Shown here piece after piece: positions 44,601-53,474 of a stretch of 64,000 nt of DNA. Source of the DNA: Flavobacteriaceae bacterium (GTDB taxonomy: Bacteria; Bacteroidota; Bacteroidia; Flavobacteriales; Flavobacteriaceae); NCBI GenBank assembly GCA_026710085.1, contig JAPORT010000031.1, forward strand, positions 1-64,000, written 5' to 3'. Under the pieces are notes generated by a model that had not been told where the DNA came from, made no database searches, and saw only the letters and a list, made by a program, of their open reading frames with translations. How positions within the stretch are numbered: position 1 is the first letter of the stretch; each line of letters begins with the position of its first letter. A program made the position numbers and the translations under genes.

Positions 44601-44961
44601 TGACCGTCGCTATTTGTTGCGCAGATATTTTTTGTACAGAATACCCAAGTGCTTTTTGAACTCTTGGAATACCCAGTGCCGTGATGACGACTTCATCCAA
44701 AGACGTAGACCGTACTAATTGCACTAGGATGTCCTCACCAAATGGTTGTTGTAGGGTTTGATCTTCAAATCCTATGTAGGATACGACCAATTGATCATTA
44801 GAATCAACTTCTATTTGAAAATTCCCATCGAAATCGGTAACAACGCCAAGTCCAGAGGTTTGATTCAAAACGGTGGCTCCGGTTAGTGGCAAATTTGATT
44901 CATCGGTGACCGTTCCAACCAAAATAGTTTGCCCTACTCCAAGGAAACCAATTAGAAGCAC
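41695..44961 (-). CDS. SusC/RagA-family TonB-dependent transporter
   Basis: This 1088-residue protein has a carboxypeptidase-regulatory-like N-terminal domain (GTVTDESNLPLTGATVLNQ), a TonB box region (DEVVITALGIPRVQKALGYS), a plug with SLNGKVAGVSIRNSSAGPSA and ALYGSRAANGVVLVETK, and a 22-strand barrel ending in SFGLNVNLTL. It imports a ligand handed over by SusD using TonB energy. The first standard start is GTG 44961, which leaves a very short signal. In-frame codons upstream (FCFIVLKIQFLFG) would lengthen it, but no ATG/GTG/TTG occurs before the stop at 45003, so the start is uncertain. It is divergent from the sulfatase. Confidence 0.92.
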   Translation of the reverse strand: MLLIGFLGVGQTILVGTVTDESNLPLTGATVLNQTSGLGVVTDFDGNFQIEVDSNDQLVVSYIGFEDQTLQQPFGEDILVQLVRSTSLDEVVITALGIPRVQKALGYSVQKISAQQIATVRSSNIAGSLNGKVAGVSIRNSSAGPSASANITIRGVSSLTGNNQPLFVVNGMPITNDLYSFDDGLNGSTTIDFGNAAQVINADDVYEINILKGPAASALYGSRAANGVVLVETKTGKAQPEGLGVELNTSITFSSPLKLPNYQNKYGYGGDGKYSYLDGSTYIGPYEHYDAYAENWGPEMNGQNIIQFHSNGQPVPFNPAPDNIRNFYRQGITHITNLSINNVNESNQSRFSYTNLSNQGILPNTELSRNTFQASVGKTLFDEKLDIQFNSSFVRSTSDNIPNSGYDESSSVMYIFLWYPRQVQNKHMKQYWQPGKEGIQQRYIENLWGNNPYFVLNENTNAFQSNRLISNVELSYHINQYADLRIHYGVDYLDEQRQFRRAPSTKVVLNGSYREDEISFRESNAEFLLTLNPTPITDNLFDIDVRVGGNLMSQKAQNGIANNPELQIFGTDESVYTLTNARSGVLVESQKNNAKINSLFGLLSVDYKNWAYLDVTYRNDWASSLVDPNIGIDASNFSYGYPSVSSSFILSEVFNLPVAIDFLKFRASYAEVGNSARPYSFQNTFTPEAPYRSSPVFRTNRTISDPNLKNETTTASEFGLDVRLFQSKLHLDMTYYSMKSFDQIISLPVGRTSGYDFYLTNGGEISNQGVEISLETSFGNPSGLQWTHTINFTSNRSIVESLPEVIQSGQYSIIADVFPNDPGSSDLEFVAKEGELLGQLIGLGFQRGPDGQIIHENGLPLLTSEKVSAGSYQPDFLIGSYHQLNFKNVSLSFLFDGQVGGHVYSRQHALLATSGSIVNDDDPNLPLNTLDGRTVYSVSYENGSVNPTYTLVQQGGIIAPGLMVDSNGNLVPNNVSVPAGGASYTGYFYNYYGNGFNRDNIEAATYDATYFKLREVSLSYRFNSELIKSWGLQSATVSIIGKNLLLLSDVPTIDPEVYSIRNGLFVNGYESNSIPTVRSFGLNVNLTL

Positions 44962-45042
44962 GCCAAATAAGAATTGGATTTTTAAAACGATGAAGCAAAA
45001 TTATGCTAATTTCATTAGAATGCATCGTCTAAATCTTTCAAG

Positions 45043-45065
45043 AAGCTGAACTTCTTTTTCAGCTT
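45043..45065 (-). other. strong hairpin in the susC leader
   Basis: AAGCTGAA and TTCAGCTT form an eight-bp perfect inverted repeat around a seven-base loop, about 80 bases upstream of the SusC start. No T-run follows on either strand, so it is unlikely to be an ordinary terminator. It could shape the SusC mRNA leader or mark a regulator site between the divergent genes. Confidence 0.4.
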
Positions 45066-45187
45066 GAATCGTTTAAATTCACAGAATAATTTAATTCCTC
45101 TATATTCGTCCAATACATCTCTTTGCATCTACATCGCTAGCATTTTTTATCATGATCTCTTATATTTAAAATCTAATTCTCACTGAA

Positions 45188-46705
45188 ATGAAACATTCAA
45201 TTTTACTTTTTTCTATAAATCATTGGCTTCTCGTAATCTTACTTATTCTAGTTTCTTGTACCAATGATCAGGTTGACCGAAAACCAAATTTTGTCTTTCT
45301 TTTTGCTGATGACCTATCATTTAATGCCTTAGGTTATTTAGGTAATTCGGTTGTTCAAACTCCAAACATTGATCGCATTGCTCAAACGGGGATTTCCTTC
45401 ACCAACACCTACAATATGGGTGGTTGGAATGCGGCAATTTGTGTCGCTTCTCGTTCGATGATCATATCAGGATTATCCGTTTGGGATGCCCATGAAGCAT
45501 CAATAAATTGGCCTACTAACGATTCAGTAATCATAAACCAAACTTGGCCAAAGTTATTAGAGCAAAATGGATACCAAACATTCATGACTGGTAAATGGCA
45601 CGTAAAACTCCCAGTTGAGTCTGTTTTTCAACGAGTTGGTATCGAGCGACCGGGGATGCCAGGCGATCGAAGAATGGAAACCCCATTTCAAGAAATTGAA
45701 GAGGCTTATCAAATGGGAGAAGACATCAATCATTTATTCCCCATTGGATATGCTCGACCAATCGATGAAAACGATCAAAGTTGGTCACCAAGTGATTCCA
45801 TCCATGGAGGATTTTGGGAAGGAGGAAAACACTGGTCGGAAGTCGTTAGAGACGACGCCTTTGCATTTATCGAAGAAGCTCAAGATAATGCCAAACCATT
45901 TTTCATGTACTTATCTTTTAATGCCCCCCATGACCCAAGGCAAGCTCCGCAAGAATATGTGGATCTCTATCCTTTAGAAGATATCGATCTACCGACTAAT
46001 TTCCTTGAAGAATATCCTTTTAAAGATGACATCGGTAATGACATCTTACTTAGAGATGAATCACTGGCTCCATTTCCACGGACACCCCATGCTGTAAAAA
46101 CCCATATTCAAGAATACTATGCCATTATATCCCATTTAGATACTCAAATAGGACTGATACTAGATAAACTGGAGCAGTCAGGGTCCTTAGACAATACCTA
46201 CATTTTTTTTACAGCCGACCATGGCCTTTCAGTAGGCAGTCATGGATTTTTAGGAAAACAAAACATGTACGATCATTCAGTGCGTGTGCCTTTCATTATG
46301 GCTGGTCCGGGAATTCAAGGGGGGCAGATTGCTACTCAAGATATTTATTTGCAAGATATTATGCCTACAACTCTAGAAATTGCAAACATCGATATCCCTA
46401 ATGATGTTTTTTTTCATTCAATCATGGATATTGTGAATCAACAAAATACAGAAGGGCATTATGCTGATGGGATTTATGGAGCCTATAAAGATTTACAACG
46501 CATGATACAAAAAGATCATTATAAGCTGATTGTTTATCCCAACATTCAAAAAACATTATTGTTTGATTTAAAGACCGATCCTTATGAAATGGAAGATCTT
46601 TCTGATTTAGATGAATATCAACCAAAATTGGACTCGCTAATGAATGATTTAAAATCATTGCAAATTCAATTAAATGATACAATTGACCTCCAAGCAGACA
46701 ATTAA
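45188..46705 (+). CDS. S1-family sulfatase, lipoprotein
   Basis: This is a 505-residue sulfatase with a lipoprotein signal (LVSC, about Cys20) and an opening metal site FVFLFADDLSFNALG. The formylglycine motif C-x-A-x-R is Cys85-Val-Ala-Ser-Arg89 in AAICVASRSMIISG. Other calcium/sulfate ligands appear in FMTGKWHVK and TADHGLSVGSHG. The cysteine must be oxidised by a formylglycine-generating enzyme or anaerobic maturase, not seen here. It removes sulfate esters from sugars or small molecules in the periplasm or on the surface. It is divergent from the SusC-SusD-BCCT operon and upstream of the GH95 gene, so it could act on sulfated fucans or feed the BCCT system. Confidence 0.9.
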   Translation: MKHSILLFSINHWLLVILLILVSCTNDQVDRKPNFVFLFADDLSFNALGYLGNSVVQTPNIDRIAQTGISFTNTYNMGGWNAAICVASRSMIISGLSVWDAHEASINWPTNDSVIINQTWPKLLEQNGYQTFMTGKWHVKLPVESVFQRVGIERPGMPGDRRMETPFQEIEEAYQMGEDINHLFPIGYARPIDENDQSWSPSDSIHGGFWEGGKHWSEVVRDDAFAFIEEAQDNAKPFFMYLSFNAPHDPRQAPQEYVDLYPLEDIDLPTNFLEEYPFKDDIGNDILLRDESLAPFPRTPHAVKTHIQEYYAIISHLDTQIGLILDKLEQSGSLDNTYIFFTADHGLSVGSHGFLGKQNMYDHSVRVPFIMAGPGIQGGQIATQDIYLQDIMPTTLEIANIDIPNDVFFHSIMDIVNQQNTEGHYADGIYGAYKDLQRMIQKDHYKLIVYPNIQKTLLFDLKTDPYEMEDLSDLDEYQPKLDSLMNDLKSLQIQLNDTIDLQADN

Positions 46706-47029
46706 AAAATAAAAAAATCTCTATACAAGAATCCGTAAACTAATGCTTACAAATGGTCCCGAGCCTCTGGAAATATTTCGAACGAATCAAATTTTGAACC
46801 AACGAACTCTGGAATAATTAGTTGCCTTGCATGAGATAATGATTCTTACTTTATCGAAGTCCATTCTAAGTTGATTCTACTCGACTTTATGATTCGGGGC
46901 ATTCAAGCATCAAGGATTCAACCCAAATTATGCATCTCTAAATATAAGATGGAATTCACTGTAAAGTACGATCTTTAAAGCAATTAAACTGTTTCTCGAC
47001 CGATTTATTGATTTGTAAAAAAAGGAGGC
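46706..47029. other. 324-bp region without a gene
   Basis: No coding frame is seen. The sequence contains short AT-rich inverted stretches but no confident terminator. It leads into the IS1380-like remnant. Confidence 0.4.
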
Positions 47030-48350
47030 AGAACGCCTTATTTTACATAGAAAAGTGTGCTGTTTGCATTGATTTTAAGGGTGAAGCCATCACCGATAAT
47101 TCTATTTTGCTTTTGGAAGACACGGAACGGCAAACCAACTCCATTCGAGGCTTTAGTCGTTGACTTATCGATAAACGCATGCCTCATTTGGTCCAACATT
47201 CGTTAGATAAGTTGTCCAAGTTGTGGGCTTTCCGTAGTGTTTGGGGTATGAAGATGGGATCGATGTGAAGCGACAAAAAGGCAATTCGGATGGAAGATGT
47301 CTTCGATGACGTGTTGCCATCACCATCCGTTTGGATTCGTTTTAAAAACAATATCTGTCTTCAAGATATTGGGAAAGGAGCCACCGCTTGATGTGGGAAT
47401 CGATTCGTCGTTTCAAAGGATGCTGGGAAATCATCATGAATGTCGATACGATGGCTGATATGGTGCGTAGATGGCAACGATCGCTATTCAATCCGTTTGA
47501 TGTCCATCAGGTCGATAGCAAGCTATGTTTTCATGATGCGAAACCTGTCCCGATGATTTTTGCTGTATGACGTCCTGGCAACGCTCTCTCTAATGGATAT
47601 CGTTTGATATCCTCGAGCGATTGGTTGATGACATTCGCCAAGAGTATCCGAACATCAACGTCATCTTTCGAGTCGATACGGGATACAATCCTTCCAAACG
47701 CTATCAACTAGCTCACCAAAAAAACTTCGAATATGGGTCGGGATTCTCCCAACGCAAAACTCAGAGAAAAAAAGCCATCGAATCGATCACAACCATGACA
47801 AAAAAGGATCTCCAGATGGTTTCGTTGAAGCATCGGGCCACTTCATGGAAGCATCAAGAAAAAGTAGGTGCAGAAAATAGAGATTATTGGACACGGTATG
47901 AGCAGTCTTTTTATCGTGACCAGTCTGAAAGGCCGTTCCAAAGACATCGTATGATATGGTGTTGATGGCAAGCGTGGCGATGCGAGTGAAAACATAATGA
48001 AAAGAGTCCAGAACATATGTTTTGCCGATCAGTGGTCCCATCATTGTTTCGATGCCTATGATTTCCGATGACTTCTCAGTCGTATGGCCTATCATGTGGT
48101 ACCGTATGTTCTAAGGAAGGAAGGCCAAAACCAAATAACAAGTGGCTCAAAAATAGCCAGTCTCTAGTATCCGAACGCATCTTTTTCAAAGTAGCTGTGG
48201 CAATCACCAAATCAAGAATCTGTTATCGCTTCTCAAAAAGCTTTGGTCATCAGGAACTTCTCCAAGAGTTCTTTTTCCATAGCCACTTCGTTCTTAACCG
48301 TTACATTTCAAAGTTCCTCAAAGGGTTCACCCTGCAAAAAAGTATACTTT
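47030..48350 (+). pseudogene. IS1380-family transposase, heavily decayed
   Basis: Pieces of an IS1380 transposase can be followed across frames. They include FDFKGEAITDNSILLLEDTE at 47070-47140, HDAKPVPMIFAV and RPGNALSNG around 47530-47610, and ERLVDDIRQEYPNINVIFRV then DTGYNPSKRY (47615-47705, the catalytic R-x-D-x-G-[FY] strand). The C-terminal end KVAVAITKSRICYRFSKSF then QELLQEFFFHSHFVLNRY is at 48190-48310. More than five stops or shifts lie between them. The phrase GAGGGCTGTTTCAAAA at 48433 could be part of a terminal repeat. The shorter open frames in the region are pieces of this gene or shadows. Confidence 0.65.
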
Positions 48351-48487
48351 AACGCCATAAAATAACTCGAAATCAAGGATTTTCTTTCTGTCCCATGGAA
48401 TTCCCAAAAGTTCTAATCATAGAAAAAAAAATGAGGGCTGTTTCAAAAAAACTGCAGAAGATTCAAATTCAGTTTACTTAACTTTAT

Positions 48488-51400
48488 ATGCATAATTTGG
48501 TCTCTAAGACAAACCTATCCATGTTTCGTTTCATTCCATTCATTATTACTTTCAGCTTAGTTCCACAATTTGGTTGTGCACAAAACTCTGGAAAAGATGT
48601 GTTGTGGTACAACCAGCCTGCACGTGCTTGGATTGAAGCATTGCCACTTGGAAATGGTAAATTAGGTGCTATGGTTTTTGGGGATCCCATCAATGAGCGA
48701 ATCCAACTCAATGACGATTCCATGTGGCCAGGTGATCCAGAAAATTGGAAAGAACCTAGTGGAAATATCAGAGATATCCAAATGATAAGACAATTTCTGT
48801 TCCAGGGAAGAAACGTTGAAGCAGACCGGCTATTCGAACAAAAATTCTCTAATAAAAGAATCCTTCGTTCTCACCAAACTTTGGGTGATTTACGCATTCA
48901 ATTCAATCATGAACAGATATCAGATTATCGAAGAGAACTGAACATTGAAAATGCGATTTCCACAACCCAGTATCGAGTTCGTGGAGATATCGTCACTCAA
49001 GAAGTTTTGGTGTCTCATCCACACAATGTCATTGCCGTGCATTTAACCTCTGAAACCAGTGACGGTTTGAATGCCACATTAAAACTTAGTAGACCATCTG
49101 ATCGTGGAATTGAAACAGCAACATCTTCCACCGATGAAAATAATCTTCTCTATTTACGTGGTGAAGTGACTCAACAAAATGCCCATTTTCAATCGAGACA
49201 AACCCCGATAACAGAAGGGGTTTTATTCGAATCTGTTTTGAAAGTCGTTCATCAAGAAGGACAAATAAATCGATTAAATGATGGTCTTGAATTACAAAAT
49301 GTTCGTCAGGCAACCATCTATATCGTTTCCAATTCATCTTTTTATTTCGAAAATTATCAATCCCAAAATCAAATCGATCTAGAAAAAGTGCTTTTGGTTC
49401 CCTATGAAACCATAAAATCACAGCACATTGAAGATTACCAAAATTTATACAAACGAGTGGATGTCGATTTTGGAGATGAAGCGTTGAATGAAATTCCAAC
49501 AGATCAAAGACTCTTACGTCTCAAAAATGGTGAAGCTGATCGTGGTTTGGAAGCACTTCTGTTTCAATTTGGACGCTATCTTCTGATTTCATCGTCTCGA
49601 AAAGGGACCAATCCTCCTAATTTACAAGGGCTTTGGAATGAGCACATAGAAGCTCCTTGGAATGCTGATTACCATTTGAATATCAATCTTCAAATGAATT
49701 ATTGGCTATCTGATGTGACCAATTTGAGTGAATTAAATTACCCGCTTTTTGATTTTACCGATCGGTTAGTTGAAAATGGAAAAACAACGGCTAGAGTTAA
49801 TTTTGGCTCTCGAGGTACCTTTTTTCCGCATGCGACCGATTTATGGGCACCCACATGGCTTCAATCTACCGTTTTTTGGGGTTGCTCTATGGGTGCTGCT
49901 GGGTGGTTGATGCAACATTATTGGACGCATTATGAATTCACAAAAGATTTGAATTTTTTAAAGGATAGAGCTTTTCCTGCCATACATGAAGTGGCTTTGT
50001 TTTACAGTGATTGGCTCATTGAAGATCCTAGAGATGGAACTTTAATTTCAGCTCCTTCGACTTCCCCCGAAAATAGATTTTATCATCCCCAAGGTGGCCG
50101 TGTGGTGGCGACTTGTTTAGGGAGTGCAAAAGACCAGCAGGTGATTTATGAAGTTTTTTCGAATTATCTTAAAATGTGTAATATACTAGGCTACCAAAAT
50201 GATTTAGTTCGTAAGATTGAAAAGCAAATCGAGCAATTGCGCCCTGGATTTGTTATTGGATCTGATGGTCGGATTTTAGAATGGGATAGAGAATACAGAG
50301 AATTCGAACCCGGCCATAGACATATGTCCCACTTGTATGGATTTCATCCTGGAAATATTGTAACCAAGGAGAAAGATCCAGAACTTTTTAATGCAGTCAA
50401 AAAATCAGTGAATTATCGACTTGCCAATGGAGGTGGGCATACAGGATGGAGTCGAGCCTGGCTGATCAACCTAGGAGCTCGCCTACTCGATGGGGATTTT
50501 GCTCATCGAAATGTGCGATTACTATTTCAAAAGTCCATGGCAGATAATCTTTTCGATCTTCATCCTCCATACCAAATTGATGGGAATTTTGGATATACTG
50601 CGGGGGTTGCCGAAATGCTATTGCAATCTCATGAGGAAGATATTGTCAGAGTATTACCTGCTTTTCCAAAATCTTGGGAAAATGGATACATCAAAGGATT
50701 AAAAGCCAGGGGAGGGTTGACTGTCGATATTTATTGGGAAGATAATTGGTTGGACAAAGTTATTTTTCAAGCTGAATTTCCCAAAAAGTTTACATTACTC
50801 TACCGTGATGAAAGAGTTCCCGTTGACATGGCTGCTGGTGAGATTTATGTTTATAATTATCGACCACTTCGGGATATCGATGATGATGGTATTGTCGATC
50901 GCTCGGATAATTGTCCCTCGAAAGCCAATCCAGAACAAAACGATGCAGACAATGATGGTCAAGGAGATATTTGTGATTTAGACTCTCCCAACAATATCTC
51001 AATTCAAAAACGAAATATTAGTTGCCAAGGAAAATCCGATGGTTCATTGACCATCCAAACCCTCGCAGATTTCCAATACCATGTTCATGTTACAGGCCCT
51101 TCAAAATTTCAAAAACAAATTGATTTTCAATCAAATGTACATATCACTGGATTAATAGCTGGAGAATATAGACTCTCGATTACAGCAAAAGAAGAACCCA
51201 GTTATTCTTTAGAGTTGAATGCAATTATTGAAGATCCTATGGACCTGTCTGTTCAAACGTTTTTAAACAAAAAAAACAATGAACTTGAACTCATCATGAA
51301 AGGCGCTGAAACATATCGTGTTCAATTAGGGAATCAACAATATGTATTTCATGAATCGAATGTTTCGTTACCCATTGATAATCAGTGGTCAATAATTTAT

Positions 51401-51697
51401 GTTGGTACCGATAATCCCTGTCAAGGGAGTTTTGCAAAATGGGTGAATGCCACCAATGTTGGACAGGTGTATCCAAATCCTGTCTCTGATTTCATGCATG
51501 TGCTTTTGCCTGAAGATTTGGAAATGGCCATTAAGATATACAACAGTTTTGGTCAAGTGATTTATACTAATGAATCCCCAAAAGCAGATTCAACAAATAG
51601 ATTGACCATTCCGGTAAGTCAATATCCTAATGGTTTTTATTTAGTTAGTTTGAAACAACAAGAAAAAGAAGAGCTATTTAAAGTCTTAAAGCAATGA
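48488..51697 (+). CDS. GH95-family alpha-L-fucosidase with type IX sorting domain
   Basis: This 1069-residue secreted enzyme has a signal peptide of about 31 residues and a GH95 catalytic module to about residue 775. It opens with WYNQPARAWIEALPLGNGKL, then NINLQMNYWLSDVTNLSE near residue 400, GHRHMSHLYGFHPG near 610, and HPPYQIDGNFGYTAGVAEML near 690. GH95 enzymes hydrolyse alpha-1,2-L-fucose or galactose by inversion. A thrombospondin type-3 calcium repeat follows (DIDDDGIVDRSDNCPSK, about 797). The C-terminus (VYPNPVSDFMHVLL to the end, about 80 residues) is a type A type IX sorting domain, so it is exported to the cell surface. No SusCD pair adjoins it. Confidence 0.92.
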   Translation: MHNLVSKTNLSMFRFIPFIITFSLVPQFGCAQNSGKDVLWYNQPARAWIEALPLGNGKLGAMVFGDPINERIQLNDDSMWPGDPENWKEPSGNIRDIQMIRQFLFQGRNVEADRLFEQKFSNKRILRSHQTLGDLRIQFNHEQISDYRRELNIENAISTTQYRVRGDIVTQEVLVSHPHNVIAVHLTSETSDGLNATLKLSRPSDRGIETATSSTDENNLLYLRGEVTQQNAHFQSRQTPITEGVLFESVLKVVHQEGQINRLNDGLELQNVRQATIYIVSNSSFYFENYQSQNQIDLEKVLLVPYETIKSQHIEDYQNLYKRVDVDFGDEALNEIPTDQRLLRLKNGEADRGLEALLFQFGRYLLISSSRKGTNPPNLQGLWNEHIEAPWNADYHLNINLQMNYWLSDVTNLSELNYPLFDFTDRLVENGKTTARVNFGSRGTFFPHATDLWAPTWLQSTVFWGCSMGAAGWLMQHYWTHYEFTKDLNFLKDRAFPAIHEVALFYSDWLIEDPRDGTLISAPSTSPENRFYHPQGGRVVATCLGSAKDQQVIYEVFSNYLKMCNILGYQNDLVRKIEKQIEQLRPGFVIGSDGRILEWDREYREFEPGHRHMSHLYGFHPGNIVTKEKDPELFNAVKKSVNYRLANGGGHTGWSRAWLINLGARLLDGDFAHRNVRLLFQKSMADNLFDLHPPYQIDGNFGYTAGVAEMLLQSHEEDIVRVLPAFPKSWENGYIKGLKARGGLTVDIYWEDNWLDKVIFQAEFPKKFTLLYRDERVPVDMAAGEIYVYNYRPLRDIDDDGIVDRSDNCPSKANPEQNDADNDGQGDICDLDSPNNISIQKRNISCQGKSDGSLTIQTLADFQYHVHVTGPSKFQKQIDFQSNVHITGLIAGEYRLSITAKEEPSYSLELNAIIEDPMDLSVQTFLNKKNNELELIMKGAETYRVQLGNQQYVFHESNVSLPIDNQWSIIYVGTDNPCQGSFAKWVNATNVGQVYPNPVSDFMHVLLPEDLEMAIKIYNSFGQVIYTNESPKADSTNRLTIPVSQYPNGFYLVSLKQQEKEELFKVLKQ

Positions 51698-51872
51698 TAG
51701 AGGAAAACTTTACGTAACTACATCGATTGTTTTCTTAATTAATCTTTTCATTCGATGCTTTTTCCTAGTCTGTGAAAAACCTCTAGCCAAAAACTCTCAT
51801 CTCCAAACAATGCATACCGTTGACGGATTTCCTTTAGAAAATATTTGGGTTAAAAAAAATTAAAATAGGTGA

Positions 51873-52103
51873 TCATTCAGAATCGTCTCCCAAATCTTTT
51901 TTTAATTTTTTAACTCGGAGTTTGTGTTCTATATCTTCTCGCCGTTCACTTCTTATTCCTTTTCTCCACTTCCAAATGATAAAAATAGAAGATATCGTTC
52001 CAAAGGTAATGCCAGCTACAAAACCAAAAAATTCGAGACTTAACCAACTGAAAACAGTCAAACTAACAACTTCTATTACATCATTGTCCACTGTTCGTAC
52101 CAT
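51873..52103 (-). CDS. small single-helix membrane protein
   Basis: This 76-residue protein has one long hydrophobic helix (LEFFGFVAGITFGTISSIFI, residues about 28-47), then WKWRKGIRSERREDIEHKLR and a highly charged tail ending in acidic residues. Composition and topology look like a real small inner-membrane protein. The opposite-strand frame has no such profile. No family is recognised and it stands alone. Confidence 0.5.
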   Translation of the reverse strand: MVRTVDNDVIEVVSLTVFSWLSLEFFGFVAGITFGTISSIFIIWKWRKGIRSERREDIEHKLRVKKLKKDLGDDSE

Positions 52104-52119
52104 AGTACAAATTTAAGTA

Positions 52120-53320
52120 TTTTATTATTTCAAATTTCATACCATATGCTTTTCACTTTTCTTATCATTATCGAACTCATTAGTAATCGACTCTAGAATA
52201 TCTCTTGATAGGATTTTCTTTTTCAACAAACTGATGATTTTTTTCTTTTGGGTTTGGATAACACCTTCTCTTTGGTTTCTAAGGTCTCTACTTTTCATCC
52301 AAAAAATACTCCTCGTTCTCTATAACTTAAATTCCTCGCTTGGTGAGTTCTAAAAGAGATTTACGTTGCATTCCGTACAAACAAATTATCATCGAGTTCG
52401 CTTTCTATTATGGATTTTCTTTTACACCAACATTTCTTGAATCCATACCCAATTCTTCAATCACATATTACGCTTGATATTCTTGAAGTTTTTCCAATAC
52501 ATCTAAAACCAATTTGTACTCTGTATTGTAGGTCTTTGGTTTTACTCTCATTGCAATTCAATCAAGGAGGTTTATTATGAAACACAAAGATTATGTCCTC
52601 ATTTTGAAAAATAATTTAAAACGCAAGTTAGTATAAAGGATAACCTTGACGTTTCTTCCTAATCGACTGATATCATTAGTGACTCATTGAGTCATTAATC
52701 CTTTTTCACAAAGATCATTAATTCAGATTTTTTAGGATTCGGTAAAGTATATGATTCCTAATCGTCTTTGCCAAAAAACTTGATTGAAATGGGACTTGTC
52801 TCTATCAAAGTGTTTTCTTATATCGGAACACTTAGCGTTCTATATTACTTTTTTAATATTCGAAAAAACATTGCTTTTAATTTCTCTCCATATTCTGAGA
52901 TGGTTTTTATCCATGATATCATGGATCGGTCTATTCATCGAGGGACTTAAAGAATCTGTTGTCCAAGAATGTTTCTCTTATTTCAACCTATCTTTGTTCA
53001 ATTGGATGGAATTCTGGACTATAGGCTAGTTGCTCAATCTAAATCATACCCTTTAGGATTTCTAATTCGAGGAGTTGATGTCATCATCGGGCTTGGTCCA
53101 CTAACATAATGTGTATTTCAATGTAATTGAGCCACTTGTTTCAGTCAAACTGAGCCACCCAATATTAATGATACGATCCTCTAGGGTCATTTGACTTTAT
53201 TTTAAAATCATACAGAGTATGGATTTCAAACACCTTGATCTTGCTAATCGTTAGATAATGTCTTTGACAATCTGTTCCAATAGTGCGTTTTTTAAAAAAG
53301 TCGTTTCTTTATTCAAAGTG
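52120..53320. other. 1.2 kb of gene debris
   Basis: No intact gene is present. On the minus strand around 52560-52150, pieces such as TYNTEYKLVLDVLEKLQEYQ and REGVIQTQKKKIISLLKKK resemble the end of Rpn-type PD-(D/E)xK transposase-like nucleases, but weakly. A 19-codon plus-strand frame (ATG 52577) follows a perfect AAGGAGG and may be a remnant start. Two TGAGCCAC-type repeats lie at 53125-53160 and could be insertion-sequence ends. Confidence 0.35.
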
Positions 53321-53327
53321 GACAACA

Positions 53328-53356
53328 AAAAAACCTCCCAAGTGGGAGGTTTTTTG
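53328..53356 (-). terminator. intrinsic terminator downstream of the giant lipoprotein gene
   Basis: CCTCCC-AAGT-GGGAGG is flanked by six or more A on one side and six T on the other, giving a perfect GC-rich hairpin with a T-run in either direction. It lies about 120 bases after the stop of the 1093-residue lipoprotein gene and likely ends its transcript. Confidence 0.8.
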
Positions 53357-53370
53357 CTTCAAATAAAAGC

Positions 53371-53446
53371 CCCTTTTGTCTGAAAATGTTATAATTAACC
53401 AATATAAAACCTTAATTTATTTTCAACTAATAAAGGAACAAAAGGG
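53371..53446 (-). other. inverted repeat in the 3' untranslated region
   Basis: CCCTTTTGT (53371-53379) and ACAAAAGGG (53438-53446) can pair over a loop of 58 bases, just before the terminator hairpin. The two stems together could form a stable 3' untranslated RNA or protect the mRNA end. Confidence 0.4.
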
Positions 53447-53474
53447 ACTTTGATGATTCGTTTTGTGTTAGTAT

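Noticed and set aside
48484..48723. 79-codon minus-strand frame at the start of the GH95 gene
   Set aside because: It is antisense to the well supported GH95 N-terminus.
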